A stretch of DNA of 64,000 nt from Hyphomicrobiales bacterium (GCA_900465915.1 UBKJ01000029.1:3573-67572), one strand, 5' to 3'; positions 8,242 through 19,808 are shown, counted from the stretch's first letter. Program-made: numbers and translations. The notes: generated by a model not told the origin, from the letters alone.

Positions 8242-9120
8242 TCAGCCGGCGTGCATCGGCGCGCCCCAGCCGCCCCAGACATAGACGGCGAAGAACAGGA
8301 ACAGCCACACCACGTCGACGAAGTGCCAGTACCAAGCCGCCGCCTCGAAGCCGAAATGATGCTTGGGCGAGAAGTCGCCGCGCAGCGCCCGGATCAGGCA
8401 GACCAGCAGGAAGATGGTGCCGATGATGACGTGGAAGCCGTGGAAGCCCGTCGCCATGAAGAAGGTCGCGCCGTAGATCGAGTCCTTGAAGGCGAAGGGC
8501 GCGTGGGCGTATTCGTAGGCCTGCACGCAGGAGAACAGCACGCCAAGCGCCACGGTGATGCTGAGGCCGGTGATCATGCCCTTGCGGTCGTCGTGCAGGA
8601 GCGCATGGTGCGACCAGGTCAGCGTCGCGCCCGACAGGAGCAGGATGACGGTGTTGTAGAGCGGCAGGTGCAGCGGGTCCAGCACCTCGATGCCCTTGGG
8701 CGGCCAGACGCCGCCGGTGAAGGCCGCGCGCGCCGCCTGGTGCACTTCGGCCGGGAACAGGCTGGCGTCGAAGAAGGCCCAGAACCAGGCGACGAAGAAC
8801 ATCACCTCCGAGGCGATGAACATGATCATGCCGTAGCGCAGATGCAGCGACACGACGCGGGTGTGGTGGCCCTCACGCCCCTCGCGGATCGTGTCCGACC
8901 ACCAGCCGAACATGCAATAGAGCACGACGACGAGGCCGATGACGAAAATCCACGGCGTCACCACGTTCATGCCGAACAAAGGCAGCTTGTCGGCGCGGAG
9001 ATAGCGCATGAAGGAGATGCCGCCCAGGGCCAGCACGAAGGCGCCGACCGAGCTCAGGAAGGGCCATGGGCTGGGCGCGATGATGTGATAGTCGTGATTC
9101 TTCTGATGAACGTCCGCCAT
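8242..9120 (-). CDS. ctaE: Cytochrome c oxidase subunit III
   Basis: Subunit III of the aa3-type heme-copper oxidase, an integral inner-membrane protein of 292 residues with seven predicted helices. Family landmarks include the N-terminal HIIAPSPWPFLSS stretch, SEVMFFVAWFWAFFDASL around the conserved glutamate, HHALLHDDRKG and the C-terminal HFVDVVWLFLF. GGGGAGAGAC precedes the ATG at 9120. It sits between ctaG and the DUF983/surf1 pair. A 154-bp spacer with no gene separates it from ctaG. Confidence 0.96.
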   Translation of the reverse strand: MADVHQKNHDYHIIAPSPWPFLSSVGAFVLALGGISFMRYLRADKLPLFGMNVVTPWIFVIGLVVVLYCMFGWWSDTIREGREGHHTRVVSLHLRYGMIMFIASEVMFFVAWFWAFFDASLFPAEVHQAARAAFTGGVWPPKGIEVLDPLHLPLYNTVILLLSGATLTWSHHALLHDDRKGMITGLSITVALGVLFSCVQAYEYAHAPFAFKDSIYGATFFMATGFHGFHVIIGTIFLLVCLIRALRGDFSPKHHFGFEAAAWYWHFVDVVWLFLFFAVYVWGGWGAPMHAG

Positions 9121-9274
9121 GTCTCTCCCCAGGGCTCCTCTCTCACCGGCCGTCCGCGCCGTCAGGCGCGGGCCGGTCCGTCATTGGCTTCGCGGTCCTT
9201 GCGGCCGCATCTGATTCCATTCGCGCGATCCGACCCGGACAATAGAGCCGCGCCGCGCATTTGTCTTTGCGGCA

Positions 9275-9883
9275 TTATGCGCCGCCCTTGCTTCCCGTCT
9301 CTTTCCCCGCCGTCCTGGCCGGCTTCTCGATGGGGAACATGGTGTAGGACAGGGTGATGGTGGTCGCGTCCTTCATGTCGGGGTCCTTGACGATGTCGGG
9401 ATCGACGAAGAACACTACCGGCATTTTCAGGTCCTCGCCCGGCTTCAGCGTGGTGTCGGTGAAGCAGAAACATTCGACCTTGTTGAAATAGGCCCCGGCC
9501 AGGCCCGGCGCGACGTTGAAGCTGGCGCGGCCGTAGGTCTCGCGGTCGGAGAGGTTATGCGCCTCGAAATAGACCGTCGTCGTCTCGCCGATGCGCAGCG
9601 TCACCTCGCGCTGCGCCGGCTTGAAGTCCCAGGGCAGGCCGCCGACCGTGTTGGCGTCGAAACGGACATGGATGGTCTTGTCGAGGATGGTGTCGGAATA
9701 TTGCTCGACCCGCCGCGTCGTGCCGGCGTAGCCCGTCACCTGGCAGAAGATGCGGTAGAGCGGCACGGAGGCGTAGGCCGCGCCGATCATGCAGGCGAAG
9801 AAGACCAGGCACGCCACAGCCAGCGTCCGGTTGGAGCGCTGCAGCTTCGCCTGCTTGCCGTTTTCGTCGCGCCGATCCGTCAT
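9275..9883 (-). CDS. ctaG: Cytochrome c oxidase assembly protein CtaG (Cox11)
   Basis: Cox11/CtaG delivers copper to the CuB site of subunit I. The 202-residue protein has one N-terminal membrane anchor ([32 protein letters not shown]), a periplasmic beta domain and the copper-binding CFCF motif ([11 protein letters not shown], around residues 137-140). GGGGAGGGGACG is an excellent ribosome binding site before the ATG at 9883. It follows the small CoxF-like gene in the operon, the usual alphaproteobacterial order. Confidence 0.95.
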   Translation of the reverse strand: MTDRRDENGKQAKLQRSNRTLAVACLVFFACMIGAAYASVPLYRIFCQVTGYAGTTRRVEQYSDTILDKTIHVRFDANTVGGLPWDFKPAQREVTLRIGETTTVYFEAHNLSDRETYGRASFNVAPGLAGAYFNKVECFCFTDTTLKPGEDLKMPVVFFVDPDIVKDPDMKDATTITLSYTMFPIEKPARTAGKETGSKGGA

Positions 9884-9904
9884 CGTCCCCTCCCCTTCAT
9901 CGGC

Positions 9905-10084
9905 TCAAGGCCGGATGAAGGTTCCCCCGATCTTGGCCATGGTGCCGACATAGACCAGCAGCACGAACAGGGCCAGCGCCACGGCCAGGCCCCAGGAGCG
10001 GTTGCGCTGCGCCTTCTTCTGCCGCTCCGTCGGCGCCACCAGCTCCAGCGCCGGATGGGCGGGCTTGTTCACGGTGTCGTTCAT
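9905..10084 (-). CDS. Small single-helix membrane protein (CoxF-like)
   Basis: A 59-residue protein with a charged N-terminal half ([11 protein letters not shown]) and one membrane helix ([20 protein letters not shown]). Such a tiny ORF between ctaB and ctaG is a regular feature of alphaproteobacterial oxidase operons and is usually called CoxF or a hypothetical protein. The ATG at 10084 overlaps the ctaB stop (ATGA), so translation is probably coupled. The larger in-frame ORF reaching 10849 is only a shadow of ctaB. Confidence 0.8.
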   Translation of the reverse strand: MNDTVNKPAHPALELVAPTERQKKAQRNRSWGLAVALALFVLLVYVGTMAKIGGTFIRP

Positions 10085-11031
10085 CCCGTCACTCCGAATG
10101 CGGCCAGCGCCTTGAAGGCCAGCGCCTCCACGAGCAGGACCGCGAAAAGACCCGAAAGATAAAGCAGCGAGAAGCGGAACAGCTTGCGCGCCGCCGCCAG
10201 CATCTCGCCCTGCGAGCCCGCCGCCCACAGCCGGCAGGCGTAATAGATGAAGGCGAGGCCGAGAAGCGTCGCCACCGCGCCGTAAACCGGGCCTGCGAAG
10301 CCCATCACCCAGGGCAGCACGCCCACCGGCGCCACGATGAAGGTGTAGACGAGCGCCTGCAGCCGCGTCGAGCGCTCGCCCTTGACGTTGGGCATCATCG
10401 GGATGCGGGCGGCCTCGTAGTCGTGGGCGGCGAAGAGCGACAGCGCCCAGAAATGCGGCGGCGTCCACAGGAAGATGATCATGAACAGCACCGTGCTGTC
10501 CCAGGTGATCTCGCCCGTCGCCGCGGCCCAGCCGATCATGGGCGGGAAGGCGCCGGCGGCGCCGCCGATGACGATGTTCTGCGGCGTCGAGCGCTTGAGC
10601 CACATCGTGTAGACGACGGCGTAGAAGAAGATGGTGAAGGCCAGAAGCGCCGCCGACAGCCAGTTGACCATCAGGCCGAGCGTCATGACCGAGAAGGCCG
10701 ACAGCGTCAGGCCGAAGGCCAGCACCTGCTCGGGCTCGATGACGCCGGCGGGGATCGGCCGGTTGCGCGTGCGCTTCATCACCGCGTCGATGTCGGCGTC
10801 GTACCACATGTTGAGGGCGCCCGAGGCGCCGGCGCCGACGGCGATGCACAGGATGCTGATGGCGGCCAGCACCGGGTTCATGTGGCCGGGCGCCATGACC
10901 AGGCCGACCAGCCCGGTGAAGACCACCAGCGACATGACGCGCGGCTTCAGCAGGACGATATAGTCCCGCGCCGTCGCTTCCGACAGGCCCAGCTCCTCTT
11001 TGGAAGCCGTGTTTTTTTCCACCAGAGACAT
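10081..11031 (-). CDS. ctaB: Protoheme IX farnesyltransferase (heme O synthase)
   Basis: CtaB attaches a farnesyl group to heme b to give heme O, the precursor of heme A. The 316-residue membrane protein belongs to the UbiA prenyltransferase superfamily; the first aspartate-rich motif [15 protein letters not shown] and RPIPAG are clear, and the second is near [13 protein letters not shown]. The ATG at 11031 ([14 protein letters not shown]) with GAGG upstream was chosen over an in-frame upstream start at 11103. It lies between ctaD (117-bp gap) and the CoxF-like gene (4-base overlap). Confidence 0.94.
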   Translation of the reverse strand: MSLVEKNTASKEELGLSEATARDYIVLLKPRVMSLVVFTGLVGLVMAPGHMNPVLAAISILCIAVGAGASGALNMWYDADIDAVMKRTRNRPIPAGVIEPEQVLAFGLTLSAFSVMTLGLMVNWLSAALLAFTIFFYAVVYTMWLKRSTPQNIVIGGAAGAFPPMIGWAAATGEITWDSTVLFMIIFLWTPPHFWALSLFAAHDYEAARIPMMPNVKGERSTRLQALVYTFIVAPVGVLPWVMGFAGPVYGAVATLLGLAFIYYACRLWAAGSQGEMLAAARKLFRFSLLYLSGLFAVLLVEALAFKALAAFGVTG

Positions 11032-11148
11032 CGATCCGTCAACCTCGCGACCATCGGCCTGCGCATCCTCGCGGACGCGGCGCCGAGCGGGCGCATTTAG
11101 CACATTTGCGGCGGGGGGCGAAGCCCGAAAGCTCCGCCCTCCGCAGGA

Positions 11149-12825
<1,677 letters not shown>

Positions 12826-12837
12826 CTAGGCGCGGGG

Positions 12838-13737
12838 TCAGAGACCGGCCGCCGCCACTTTCTTGTTTGCTTCGCCGTCGACGGCCGCCTGAAGCGCCTT
12901 GTTGGCGCCGTTCAGGTCGGACGCGGCCGCCGAGACCCAGCTCTTGTACTGGTCCTGCGACACCACGCGCACGGCGATGGGCATGAAGGCGTGGTCCTTG
13001 CCGCACAATTGCGAGCACTGGCCGTAATAGAGGCCTTCCTTGTCGGCCTTGAACCAGGTCTCGTTGATGCGGCCGGGAATGGCGTCCATCTTGACGCCGA
13101 AGGCGGGGACGGTCCAGGCGTGGATCACGTCGGCGGCGGTGACGAGCAGGCGGACCGTCTCGCCCACCGGCACGACGAGCTCGTTGTCGACGGCCAGAAG
13201 ACGCGGATAGCGGCCCTTGTCCTCCTTGCCGGCGCCGGCGCGGTCGGCGTCCTTGAGGATGACGGAATCGAAGCTCAGCGGCTTGTCGTTGAACTGGTAT
13301 TCATAGCCCCAGTACCACTGGTTGGCGGTGGCCTTGACCGTGAAGGCGGCCTCGCCGGGCGTGTATTGCGCGGTCAGCAACTGGAACGACGGCACGGCCA
13401 GGAACAGAAGCACCACCACCGGGCCCAGCGTCCAGATCACCTCGATGAGCGTGTTGTGGCTGGTGCGCGACGGCACGGGATTGGCGCTGGCGCGATAGCG
13501 CACGATGCACCACAGCAGAAGCAGCAGGACCAGGATGGTGATCGGCACGATGAACCAGAGCGTATAGCCCTCGAACCAATGGATCTGCTTGGCGATCCCC
13601 GTCGCCGGCTCCTGCAATCTCCATTCCCACGGATGCGGCTGGTCGGCGAGCGCCGCGCCCCCCATCCCCAGCCCCATTCCCAGCATCGCCAGAGCGCCGC
13701 CGATGACGCTCCTCGTTGCGGCAAAAATCTTATCCAC
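12838..13737 (-). CDS. ctaC: Cytochrome c oxidase subunit II
   Basis: Subunit II receives electrons from cytochrome c at the binuclear CuA centre. The 299-residue precursor has a signal peptide (to about residue 31, ALADQPHPWEW), two membrane helices and a periplasmic cupredoxin domain with the CuA ligands in GQCSQLCGKDHAFMPI, and the aromatic patch NQWYWGYEY. The start is GTG at 13737 with GGGAGAG upstream. It is the first gene of the operon, so the operon promoter should lie in the 13738-13900 region. No C-terminal cytochrome c domain is fused. Confidence 0.96.
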   Translation of the reverse strand: MDKIFAATRSVIGGALAMLGMGLGMGGAALADQPHPWEWRLQEPATGIAKQIHWFEGYTLWFIVPITILVLLLLLWCIVRYRASANPVPSRTSHNTLIEVIWTLGPVVVLLFLAVPSFQLLTAQYTPGEAAFTVKATANQWYWGYEYQFNDKPLSFDSVILKDADRAGAGKEDKGRYPRLLAVDNELVVPVGETVRLLVTAADVIHAWTVPAFGVKMDAIPGRINETWFKADKEGLYYGQCSQLCGKDHAFMPIAVRVVSQDQYKSWVSAAASDLNGANKALQAAVDGEANKKVAAAGL

Positions 13738-14128
13738 CAGAAGTCTCTCCCTATTCGCCCTTTCAGGCTGGACGCCGGACGCGAAGACGGCCGCATCCCC
13801 CGCCGGCGTTCAAATCACACCTTAGCGCACACGGCAAGGAAGGCGAATATGTTCCTGTGCGGCATTTTTGCGCGCGACCGGCGCGAAACATGGCTTCGGA
13901 CAATATCCGCCCGCGGCGCGCCCGGGCGCGAAAAGCCGGGAAAAAGAGCCCCGCCCCATAATGAAGCCATGATTTCCCACCAGATCGGGCCTAACGTGAC
14001 GCGTGACAATCGATGCGACAGACGGTATCACCGTTGCGGAGACGGCCGGGAGGGGCGCAGCCGCCGCGCATCGCTTTTCACGGCCGGCCGAGCGCGCTAC
14101 CGTCCCGGTGATTCGATCTGGAGATTTC
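13738..14128. other. Gene-free divergent region, ctaC / ialB-like
   Basis: This 391-bp stretch separates the leftward oxidase operon from the rightward IalB-like gene and must hold both promoters. I see no convincing sigma70 hexamers, no recognisable operator and no tRNA or small ORF with a good ribosome binding site. A ribosome binding site (TGGAGA) lies just before 14129. Confidence 0.5.
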
Positions 14129-14734
14129 ATGATTTTCCGAATGCCCGCCCGCAAGACCACCCGCCGCCTCGCCGCCCTCGCCGCGGGCGCTGGCCTGGCG
14201 CTCGCCGCCGGCCTCGCACCCTCCCTCGCCCAGCAGCAGCCGGCGCAGCTGCCCGCGCCGGCCCAGCCGCAGCCGCAGGCGGGACAGGCCGCCGCGCCGC
14301 AGCAGAGCGGCACGCTGAAATCGCAGCACGGCGCGTGGTCGATCCTGTGCGACACGCCGGCGGGCGCCAAGACCGAGCAATGCGCGCTGATCCAGAACGT
14401 GGTCGCCGCCAAGCGGCCGGAGCTGGGCCTGTCGGTGGTGGTGCTGAAGACGGCCGACAACAAGGCGCGCATCCTGCGCGTGCTGGCGCCGCTCGGGGTG
14501 CTTCTGCCCAACGGGCTCGGCCTCAACGTCGACGGCAAGGATATCGGCCGCGCCTATTTCGTGCGCTGCTTCGAGGACGGCTGCTACGCCGAGGTGATCC
14601 TCGAGGACGACCTCATCAAGACGCTGCGCAACGGCAAGGCCGCCACCTTCATCGTGTTCCAGACGCCGGAGGAAGGCGTCGGCATCCCGGTCGACCTCAA
14701 GGGTTTCGGCGAGGGCTTCGACGCCCTGCCCTGA
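14129..14734 (+). CDS. Invasion-associated locus B (IalB) family protein
   Basis: The 201-residue protein has a signal peptide ending near PSLAQ (residue 31), then a proline/glutamine/alanine-rich linker, then an IalB-like domain with the family cysteines in WSILCDTPAGAKTEQCALIQ and FVRCFEDGCYAEVIL. IalB proteins are periplasmic or outer-membrane associated; the name comes from Bartonella erythrocyte invasion but homologues are common in free-living rhizobia. The ATG at 14129 has TGGAGA upstream and puts the signal peptide first. A perfect terminator follows at 14771. Confidence 0.87.
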   Translation: MIFRMPARKTTRRLAALAAGAGLALAAGLAPSLAQQQPAQLPAPAQPQPQAGQAAAPQQSGTLKSQHGAWSILCDTPAGAKTEQCALIQNVVAAKRPELGLSVVVLKTADNKARILRVLAPLGVLLPNGLGLNVDGKDIGRAYFVRCFEDGCYAEVILEDDLIKTLRNGKAATFIVFQTPEEGVGIPVDLKGFGEGFDALP

Positions 14735-14770
14735 GCCGCCGGTTGTTATCCGGCGCATAAAGGCTTACAT

Positions 14771-14803
14771 CCTGCGGCGACACGCATCGCCGCAGGATTT
14801 TTT
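14771..14803 (+). terminator. Rho-independent terminator carrying the tldD ribosome binding site
   Basis: A perfect 10-bp stem (CCTGCGGCGA/TCGCCGCAGG), 6-nt loop, then A and six T residues. It ends the IalB-like transcript. The only Shine-Dalgarno-like sequence for tldD (AGGA, 14794-14797) lies in its 3' arm, and the tldD start directly follows the T-run. Confidence 0.9.
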
Positions 14804-14806
14804 GTG

Positions 14807-16219
14807 ATGACAAACTTGATCGACCGCTTCGACGCCAGCCGCGACGACATCGAACGCCTCGTTTCGCAGAGCCTCAAGGGCGGCGACGACGGCGAGCTTT
14901 TCCTCGAATATCGCGAGGCGGAGGCGCTGGTCTTCGACAATGGCCGCCTCAAGACCGGCTCGTTCGGCCAGGACCAGGGTTTCGGCCTGCGCGCCGTCGC
15001 CGGCGAGAACGTCGGCTACGCCCATGCGGGCGACCTGTCGCTGGCGGCGCTGAAGCGCGCCGCCGAGGCCGTGGCGGGCGCCGCGCGCGGCCATGGCGGC
15101 GTCTACGCCCAGGCGCCGGCCGGCACCAACCGCCGTCTCTACAGCGACGAGAACCCGATCGGCGCGCCCTCCTTCGACGCCAAGGTGCAGCTTCTGCAGG
15201 AGATCGACGCCTATCTGCGCGCCAAAGACCCCAAGGTGCGGCAGGTCTCCGTGTCGCTGGCGGCGTCTTGGCAGCAGGTGGAGATATTGCGCGCCGACGG
15301 CCATTTCGTGCGCGACGTGCGGCCGATGGCGCGGCTCAGCGTGTCGGTGGTGGCCGGCGACGGCGACCGGCAGGAATCCGGCTCGCACACGCTCGGCGGC
15401 CGCAAGGGTTTCGGCGACTTCGTGACGGCGGAAAGCTGGCGCCACGCCGCCGACGAGGCGTTGCGGCAGGCGCTGGTCAATCTCGACGCCATTCCCGCCC
15501 CGGCCGGGACCTTCGACATCGTGCTCGCCAACGGCTGGCCGGGCGTGATGCTGCACGAGGCGGTCGGCCACGGGCTCGAAGGCGACTTCAACCGCAAGAA
15601 GACCTCGGCCTTCGCCGGGCTGATGGGCGAGCAGGTGGCGGCGAAAGGCGTGACGGTGGTGGACGACGGGACCATCGCCGAGCGGCGCGGCTCGCTCACC
15701 ATCGACGACGAGGGCACGCCCACCAACCGCACTGTGCTGATCGACGACGGCCGGCTCGTCAACTACATGCAGGACCGGCAGAACGCCCGGCTGATGGGCA
15801 TGGCCGCCACCGGCAACGGGCGGCGCGAATCCTACGCCCACGCGCCGATGCCGCGCATGACCAACACCATCATGCTGTCCGGCGACAGATCGCCCGAGGA
15901 GATCATCGCCTCGATGAAGAAGGGGATCTACGCCGTCTCCTTCGGCGGCGGGCAGGTGGACATCACCTCCGGCAAGTTCGTCTTCGGCTGCACCGAGGCC
16001 TATATGGTCGAGAACGGCCGCGTCGGCGCGCCGATCAAGGGCGCGATGCTGATCGGCAACGGGCCGGACGCCATGAAGCGCATCACCATGATCGGAAACG
16101 ATTCCAGGCTCGACACCGGCAGCGGCAATTGCGGCAAGGGCGGGCAATGGGTGCCGGTCGGCGTCGGCCAGCCGCATCTCAGGATGGACCAGATCACCGT
16201 CGGCGGCACGGCGGTGTGA
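14807..16219 (+). CDS. tldD: Metalloprotease TldD
   Basis: TldD is the catalytic half of the TldD/TldE heterodimeric zinc protease involved in peptide maturation and degradation. The 470-residue protein carries the zinc motif HEAVGH (250-255) and the third-ligand region near FGCTEAYMVENG. TldE is not in this window. The start is ATG 14807 or the GTG immediately before it (14804); both come straight after the T-run of the upstream terminator. Its stop overlaps the GTG of the FMN reductase gene, implying co-translation. Confidence 0.93.
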   Translation: MTNLIDRFDASRDDIERLVSQSLKGGDDGELFLEYREAEALVFDNGRLKTGSFGQDQGFGLRAVAGENVGYAHAGDLSLAALKRAAEAVAGAARGHGGVYAQAPAGTNRRLYSDENPIGAPSFDAKVQLLQEIDAYLRAKDPKVRQVSVSLAASWQQVEILRADGHFVRDVRPMARLSVSVVAGDGDRQESGSHTLGGRKGFGDFVTAESWRHAADEALRQALVNLDAIPAPAGTFDIVLANGWPGVMLHEAVGHGLEGDFNRKKTSAFAGLMGEQVAAKGVTVVDDGTIAERRGSLTIDDEGTPTNRTVLIDDGRLVNYMQDRQNARLMGMAATGNGRRESYAHAPMPRMTNTIMLSGDRSPEEIIASMKKGIYAVSFGGGQVDITSGKFVFGCTEAYMVENGRVGAPIKGAMLIGNGPDAMKRITMIGNDSRLDTGSGNCGKGGQWVPVGVGQPHLRMDQITVGGTAV

Positions 16220-16770
16220 CGGCCGCGCCGAAAATCCTTCTCGTCATGGGCAGCGTGCGCGCCGGACGGCGCTGCCCGCAGATCGCCGCATGGGTGGCCG
16301 GCGTCGCGGGCCGGGCAAGCGGGCTCGCGCTGGAGACGGTCGATTTGCGCGACTGGCCGCTGCCGCCCGACGACGAGCCGTCGATCCCGGCGCAGGGCGT
16401 CTACACGCAGGCGCATAGCCGCGCCTGGAGCGACAAGATCGCCGGCGCGGACGGCTTCGTCGTCGTCGCGCCGCAATATAACTGGGGCTATCCGGCGGCG
16501 CTGAAGAACGCGCTCGACCATCTCTACGCCGAATGGCGCGGCAAGCCGCTGGTCATCGTCAGCTATGGCGGCCATGGCGGGACGAAATGCGCGGCGCAGC
16601 TGCGGCAGGTGGCGGAAGGGCTGAAGATGCGGCCTATGCCGACGATGCCCGCCCTGATCATCGGCCACGAGGTCATCGCCGGCGGCGCGCTGGACGCCGA
16701 GACGGCGCTTGCGCCCTTCGCGGCCTCGGTCGAGGCGGCGATCATGGAGCTGAAGGCGGCGCCGGCCTAA
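16216..16770 (+). CDS. NADPH-dependent FMN reductase family protein
   Basis: The 184-residue protein has the flavodoxin-like fold: MGSVRAGRRCPQIA forms the FMN-phosphate loop near residues 11-24, and APQYNWGYPAALKNALD (76-92) is the family signature. Expected activity is NAD(P)H-dependent reduction of flavin or quinones in the cytosol. The start is GTG at 16216, overlapping the tldD stop (GTGA). The longer in-frame ORF beginning at 15268 is inside tldD and is a shadow. Pairing with tldD is probably operonic convenience. Confidence 0.87.
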   Translation: MTAAPKILLVMGSVRAGRRCPQIAAWVAGVAGRASGLALETVDLRDWPLPPDDEPSIPAQGVYTQAHSRAWSDKIAGADGFVVVAPQYNWGYPAALKNALDHLYAEWRGKPLVIVSYGGHGGTKCAAQLRQVAEGLKMRPMPTMPALIIGHEVIAGGALDAETALAPFAASVEAAIMELKAAPA

Positions 16771-16829
16771 GCGGCTCCTGTTTTCGCGGAACCGCTCCAG
16801 CTCTTTGTTCTGACCATCGAAGCAGAATC

Positions 16830-16856
16830 GGAAATCAGTCCGGCGGACCGATTTCC
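16830..16856. terminator. Hairpin between convergent FMN reductase and gmk genes
   Basis: GGAAATC and GATTTCC pair, with an inner GTCC/GGAC stem, in the 108-bp gap between two converging genes. There is no long T-run. The sequence just before it (from about 16789) resembles the first half of the palindromic element at 57988, including GGAACCGCTCCAGCT. It probably acts as a bidirectional end. Confidence 0.5.
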
Positions 16857-16878
16857 CTGCGGAGGCGCTGAAAACGCT

Positions 16879-17541
16879 TCAGAGCCCCGGATCTTCCTCC
16901 AGAAGCCCGGTGACGAAGTCGAACAGGCCGGGGCGGCGGTCGCGGCGCAGGCGCTCGGCCGTGATGATGCCGCGGATCGCCGTATAGGAGCGGTCCAAGT
17001 CCTCGTTGATGACGATATAGTCGTATTTGACCCATTTCTGGATCTCGAAGCGGGCGTTCTGCAGCCGCGTCTCGATGACTTCCGGCGTGTCCTCGGCGCG
17101 GCGGTTCAGCCGCTGCTGCAATTCGCGCATGGTCGGCGGCAGGATGAAGATCGACACCACGTCGGCCGGCATCTTGGCCTGGAGCTGGTCGGCGCCCTGC
17201 CAGTCGATGTCGAACAGCATGTCGCGGCCGTCGGCCAGCGCGTTCTCCGCGGTCTCGCGCAGCGTGCCGTAGAAATTGCCGTGCACCTCGGCCCATTCGA
17301 TCAGCGCGTCGCTGTCGCGCAGGCGCTCGAACTCGCGCGGGGTGATGAAGTGGTAATGCACGCCGTCGATCTCGCTCGGGCGGCGCTGGCGCGTCGTCAC
17401 GCTGATCGACAGCGACAGCGCCATCTTCGGGTCTTCCAGAAGCAGCCGCGCGATGGTGGACTTGCCCGCGCCCGAGGGCGACGAGATCACCACCATCAAG
17501 CCCCGGCGGGCGACGCCGTTTTCAACCGATGAAATGGCCAT
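16879..17541 (-). CDS. gmk: Guanylate kinase
   Basis: Gmk converts GMP to GDP with ATP and supplies GTP/dGTP synthesis. The 220-residue enzyme has the P-loop [10 protein letters not shown] (20-29), the GMP-binding region [19 protein letters not shown] and the lid-region MRELQQRL. The ATG at 17541 is 8 bp after the yicC stop and the GGAGTAA at that stop doubles as ribosome binding site; the in-frame extension to 17646 lies within yicC. The yicC-gmk pairing is widely conserved. Confidence 0.95.
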   Translation of the reverse strand: MAISSVENGVARRGLMVVISSPSGAGKSTIARLLLEDPKMALSLSISVTTRQRRPSEIDGVHYHFITPREFERLRDSDALIEWAEVHGNFYGTLRETAENALADGRDMLFDIDWQGADQLQAKMPADVVSIFILPPTMRELQQRLNRRAEDTPEVIETRLQNARFEIQKWVKYDYIVINEDLDRSYTAIRGIITAERLRRDRRPGLFDFVTGLLEEDPGL

Positions 17542-17549
17542 GATGCGCT

Positions 17550-18449
17550 TTACTCCAGATTCTGCACCTGCTCGCGAAACTGATCCACGACCGCCTTCAG
17601 TTCCAGACCGATGGCCGTGATCGACGCAGCGTTCGACTTGGAGCACAATGTATTTGCTTCACGATTAAATTCTTGTGAAAGAAAGTCGAGCTTTCGCCCG
17701 ACCGGGCCGCCTTCGGCCAGCAATTTCCGCGCCGAGGCCACATGCGTCTCCAGCCGGTCCAGCTCCTCCTGGATGTCGGCCTTGGTGGCGAGGAAGGCCG
17801 CCTCCTGGTGCAGCCGCGCCTCGTCCAGCTCGCGGCCCGCGTCCAGAAGCAGCCCCACCTGCGCGGCGAGCCGCGCCCGGATCGCCTCGACCGAGCGCGA
17901 CGGATCGGCGCGCGCGGCGCGCGTCAGCCGCTCGATGGCGTCGACATGGCCGGACAAGATCGCGGCCAGCGCCTCGCCCTCATGGGCGCGCGCCTCGGCC
18001 ATCAGCGTGAGCGCCGCCTCGAAGGCCTCGATCACCGCCGCCTCCAGCCCGGCGCGGGCGGTCTCGTTCTCGGCGGCCTGGGTCTGCTCCACCACGCCGC
18101 GCAGCGACAGCACGCCGTCGACGCTGGCCGGCGCCAGCCCGTGCGCCGCCTGCAACTCGCCGCACAGCTTCAGCACCTCGGCCAGCATGGCGCGGTTGAC
18201 GGCGAAGCCGGCCTCGGCCTCGGCGCGCTCCACCGTCAGCGCGGCCTGGAAATTGCCGCGCGAAAAGCGCCGCGCCAGCACGGAACGCGCCGGATGCTCG
18301 ACCGCCTCGAAGCCCTGCGGCAGGCGCAGGCGCAGGTCGAGCCCCTTGCCGTTGACCGCGCGCAGCTCCCACACGATGCGCGCTTCGCCGCCCTTCGCCT
18401 CGTGCCGCGCCGTATGGCGGGCGAAACCTGTCATGCTCTGAAGCGCCAT
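17550..18449 (-). CDS. YicC/YloC family endoribonuclease
   Basis: The 299-residue protein starts with the family hallmark [11 protein letters not shown] and ends with the conserved [11 protein letters not shown]...[16 protein letters not shown] region. YicC-type proteins were recently shown to be RNases acting on small RNAs; that comes from work on Escherichia coli. The ATG at 18449 fits the homologous N terminus, and the upstream extension is unsupported. It lies between mltG (43 bp upstream) and gmk (8 bp downstream). Confidence 0.92.
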   Translation of the reverse strand: MALQSMTGFARHTARHEAKGGEARIVWELRAVNGKGLDLRLRLPQGFEAVEHPARSVLARRFSRGNFQAALTVERAEAEAGFAVNRAMLAEVLKLCGELQAAHGLAPASVDGVLSLRGVVEQTQAAENETARAGLEAAVIEAFEAALTLMAEARAHEGEALAAILSGHVDAIERLTRAARADPSRSVEAIRARLAAQVGLLLDAGRELDEARLHQEAAFLATKADIQEELDRLETHVASARKLLAEGGPVGRKLDFLSQEFNREANTLCSKSNAASITAIGLELKAVVDQFREQVQNLE

Positions 18450-18492
18450 GTCGATCCCCCCGGCGGCCCTTGGCCGAGCCGCCGCTTGCTTG

Positions 18493-19623
18493 TTATTGGC
18501 CCGCGCCGCCGGTCGCCTTCTGCTGCCCGCGCCACTTGCGCACATTGTCGTTGTGCTCCTTCAGCGTCGAGGAGAAGACGTGCCCGCCGCCGCCGTCGGC
18601 GACGAAATAGAGGTCCTGCGTGTCGAGCGGATTGGCCACCGCCTCCAGCGCCGCCTTGCCCGGATTGGCGATCGGTCCCGGCGGCAGGCCGTTGATGACA
18701 TAGGTGTTGTAGGGCGTCGGCTTCTCGATGTCCGACTTGAAGATCGGCCGGTCGGACGGCTTGCCGGCGCCGCCGAACAGGCCGTAGATGATGGTCGGGT
18801 CGGATTGCAGCCGCATGCCCTTGGCGAGGCGGTTCAAAAACACCGAAGCCACGTGCGGGCGCTCGGCGGCGACGCCCGTCTCCTTCTCGACGATGGAGGC
18901 GAGCGTGACCAGCTCGTTCTTGTCGCGCAGCGGCAGGCCGGGCTTGCGGGCGGCCCAGACCTCGTCGACCAGCTTCTTCTGCGAAGCGAGCATGCGCTCG
19001 ACGATCTCGCCGCGCGTCGTGCCGCGGGTGAAGTTGAGCGTGTCGGTGAAGAGCGAGCCTTCCGGCGGCATGGTTTTCGGCATCTCGCCGACCAAAATCG
19101 GGTCGGCGGCGATGCGGTCGAAGATCTGCTTGACCGTGAGGCCTTCCGGCACGGTCATCGGATACATGATCGACTTGCCGCTGATCAGGATGTTCATGAC
19201 GTCGCGCATCGAGGCGCCGGCGGGGATGGCGTATTCGCCCGCCTTGAGGTCGTTGTCGTGGCCGTAGGCGCGCATGCCGTAGCGGAAGATCTGCGCGTCG
19301 CTGACGATGTCGGAGCCGGCGAGCCCGTTGGCCACCTCGGCCACGCCCGCGCCGCGCTTGACCAGATAGGTCGTGTCGGCGGCGAGCGGCCCCGGCGCGT
19401 CGAACTGCACCTTGCCGAAATAGAACAGCGCCGAGGCGCCCAACAGCGCCAGCGCCACCAGCGACAGCAGGAAATTCATGAAGACGACGATCTGGCTGCG
19501 CGCATGGCGCGAGCGCCTGCGCCGCGGCGTGGGCGACGCGCCCGCGGCCGCCGCAGCCTCGGCCGCTACCGTCCGGGCCTGGGCCTCGGCGGAATCGGTT
19601 TCCGGTCGCGTCTCAGAATTCAC
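18493..19623 (-). CDS. mltG: Endolytic murein transglycosylase MltG
   Basis: MltG cleaves nascent glycan strands and sets their length. The 376-residue protein has a cytosolic alanine/arginine-rich N-terminal tail, one membrane helix (FLLSLVALALLGASALFYF, near 50-70), a LysM-like region and the YceG domain with the catalytic glutamate in ASIVEKETG and the FLNRLAKGMRLQSDPT segment. The start is GTG at 19623 with GAGGTGA upstream. It is separated from fabF by 235 bp, including a terminator, but keeps the fabF-mltG-yicC-gmk order. Confidence 0.93.
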   Translation of the reverse strand: MNSETRPETDSAEAQARTVAAEAAAAAGASPTPRRRRSRHARSQIVVFMNFLLSLVALALLGASALFYFGKVQFDAPGPLAADTTYLVKRGAGVAEVANGLAGSDIVSDAQIFRYGMRAYGHDNDLKAGEYAIPAGASMRDVMNILISGKSIMYPMTVPEGLTVKQIFDRIAADPILVGEMPKTMPPEGSLFTDTLNFTRGTTRGEIVERMLASQKKLVDEVWAARKPGLPLRDKNELVTLASIVEKETGVAAERPHVASVFLNRLAKGMRLQSDPTIIYGLFGGAGKPSDRPIFKSDIEKPTPYNTYVINGLPPGPIANPGKAALEAVANPLDTQDLYFVADGGGGHVFSSTLKEHNDNVRKWRGQQKATGGAGQ

Positions 19624-19808
19624 TCGATCACCTCGGTCCTGTCGCCGTCGCGGGTCTCGCGGCCAGCTTAATCCTCAAAACAATTCCAGGAAACGTGTGG
19701 AACGGGTTATCACCCGGAAAGCGCGCGGAAGGCGCGCCAAGGGGATTCGCTGGAATCGGGAACCGCTCCGAAGCCGGTTCTACACACCGCATCGGGTGAC
19801 ATTTTGGC

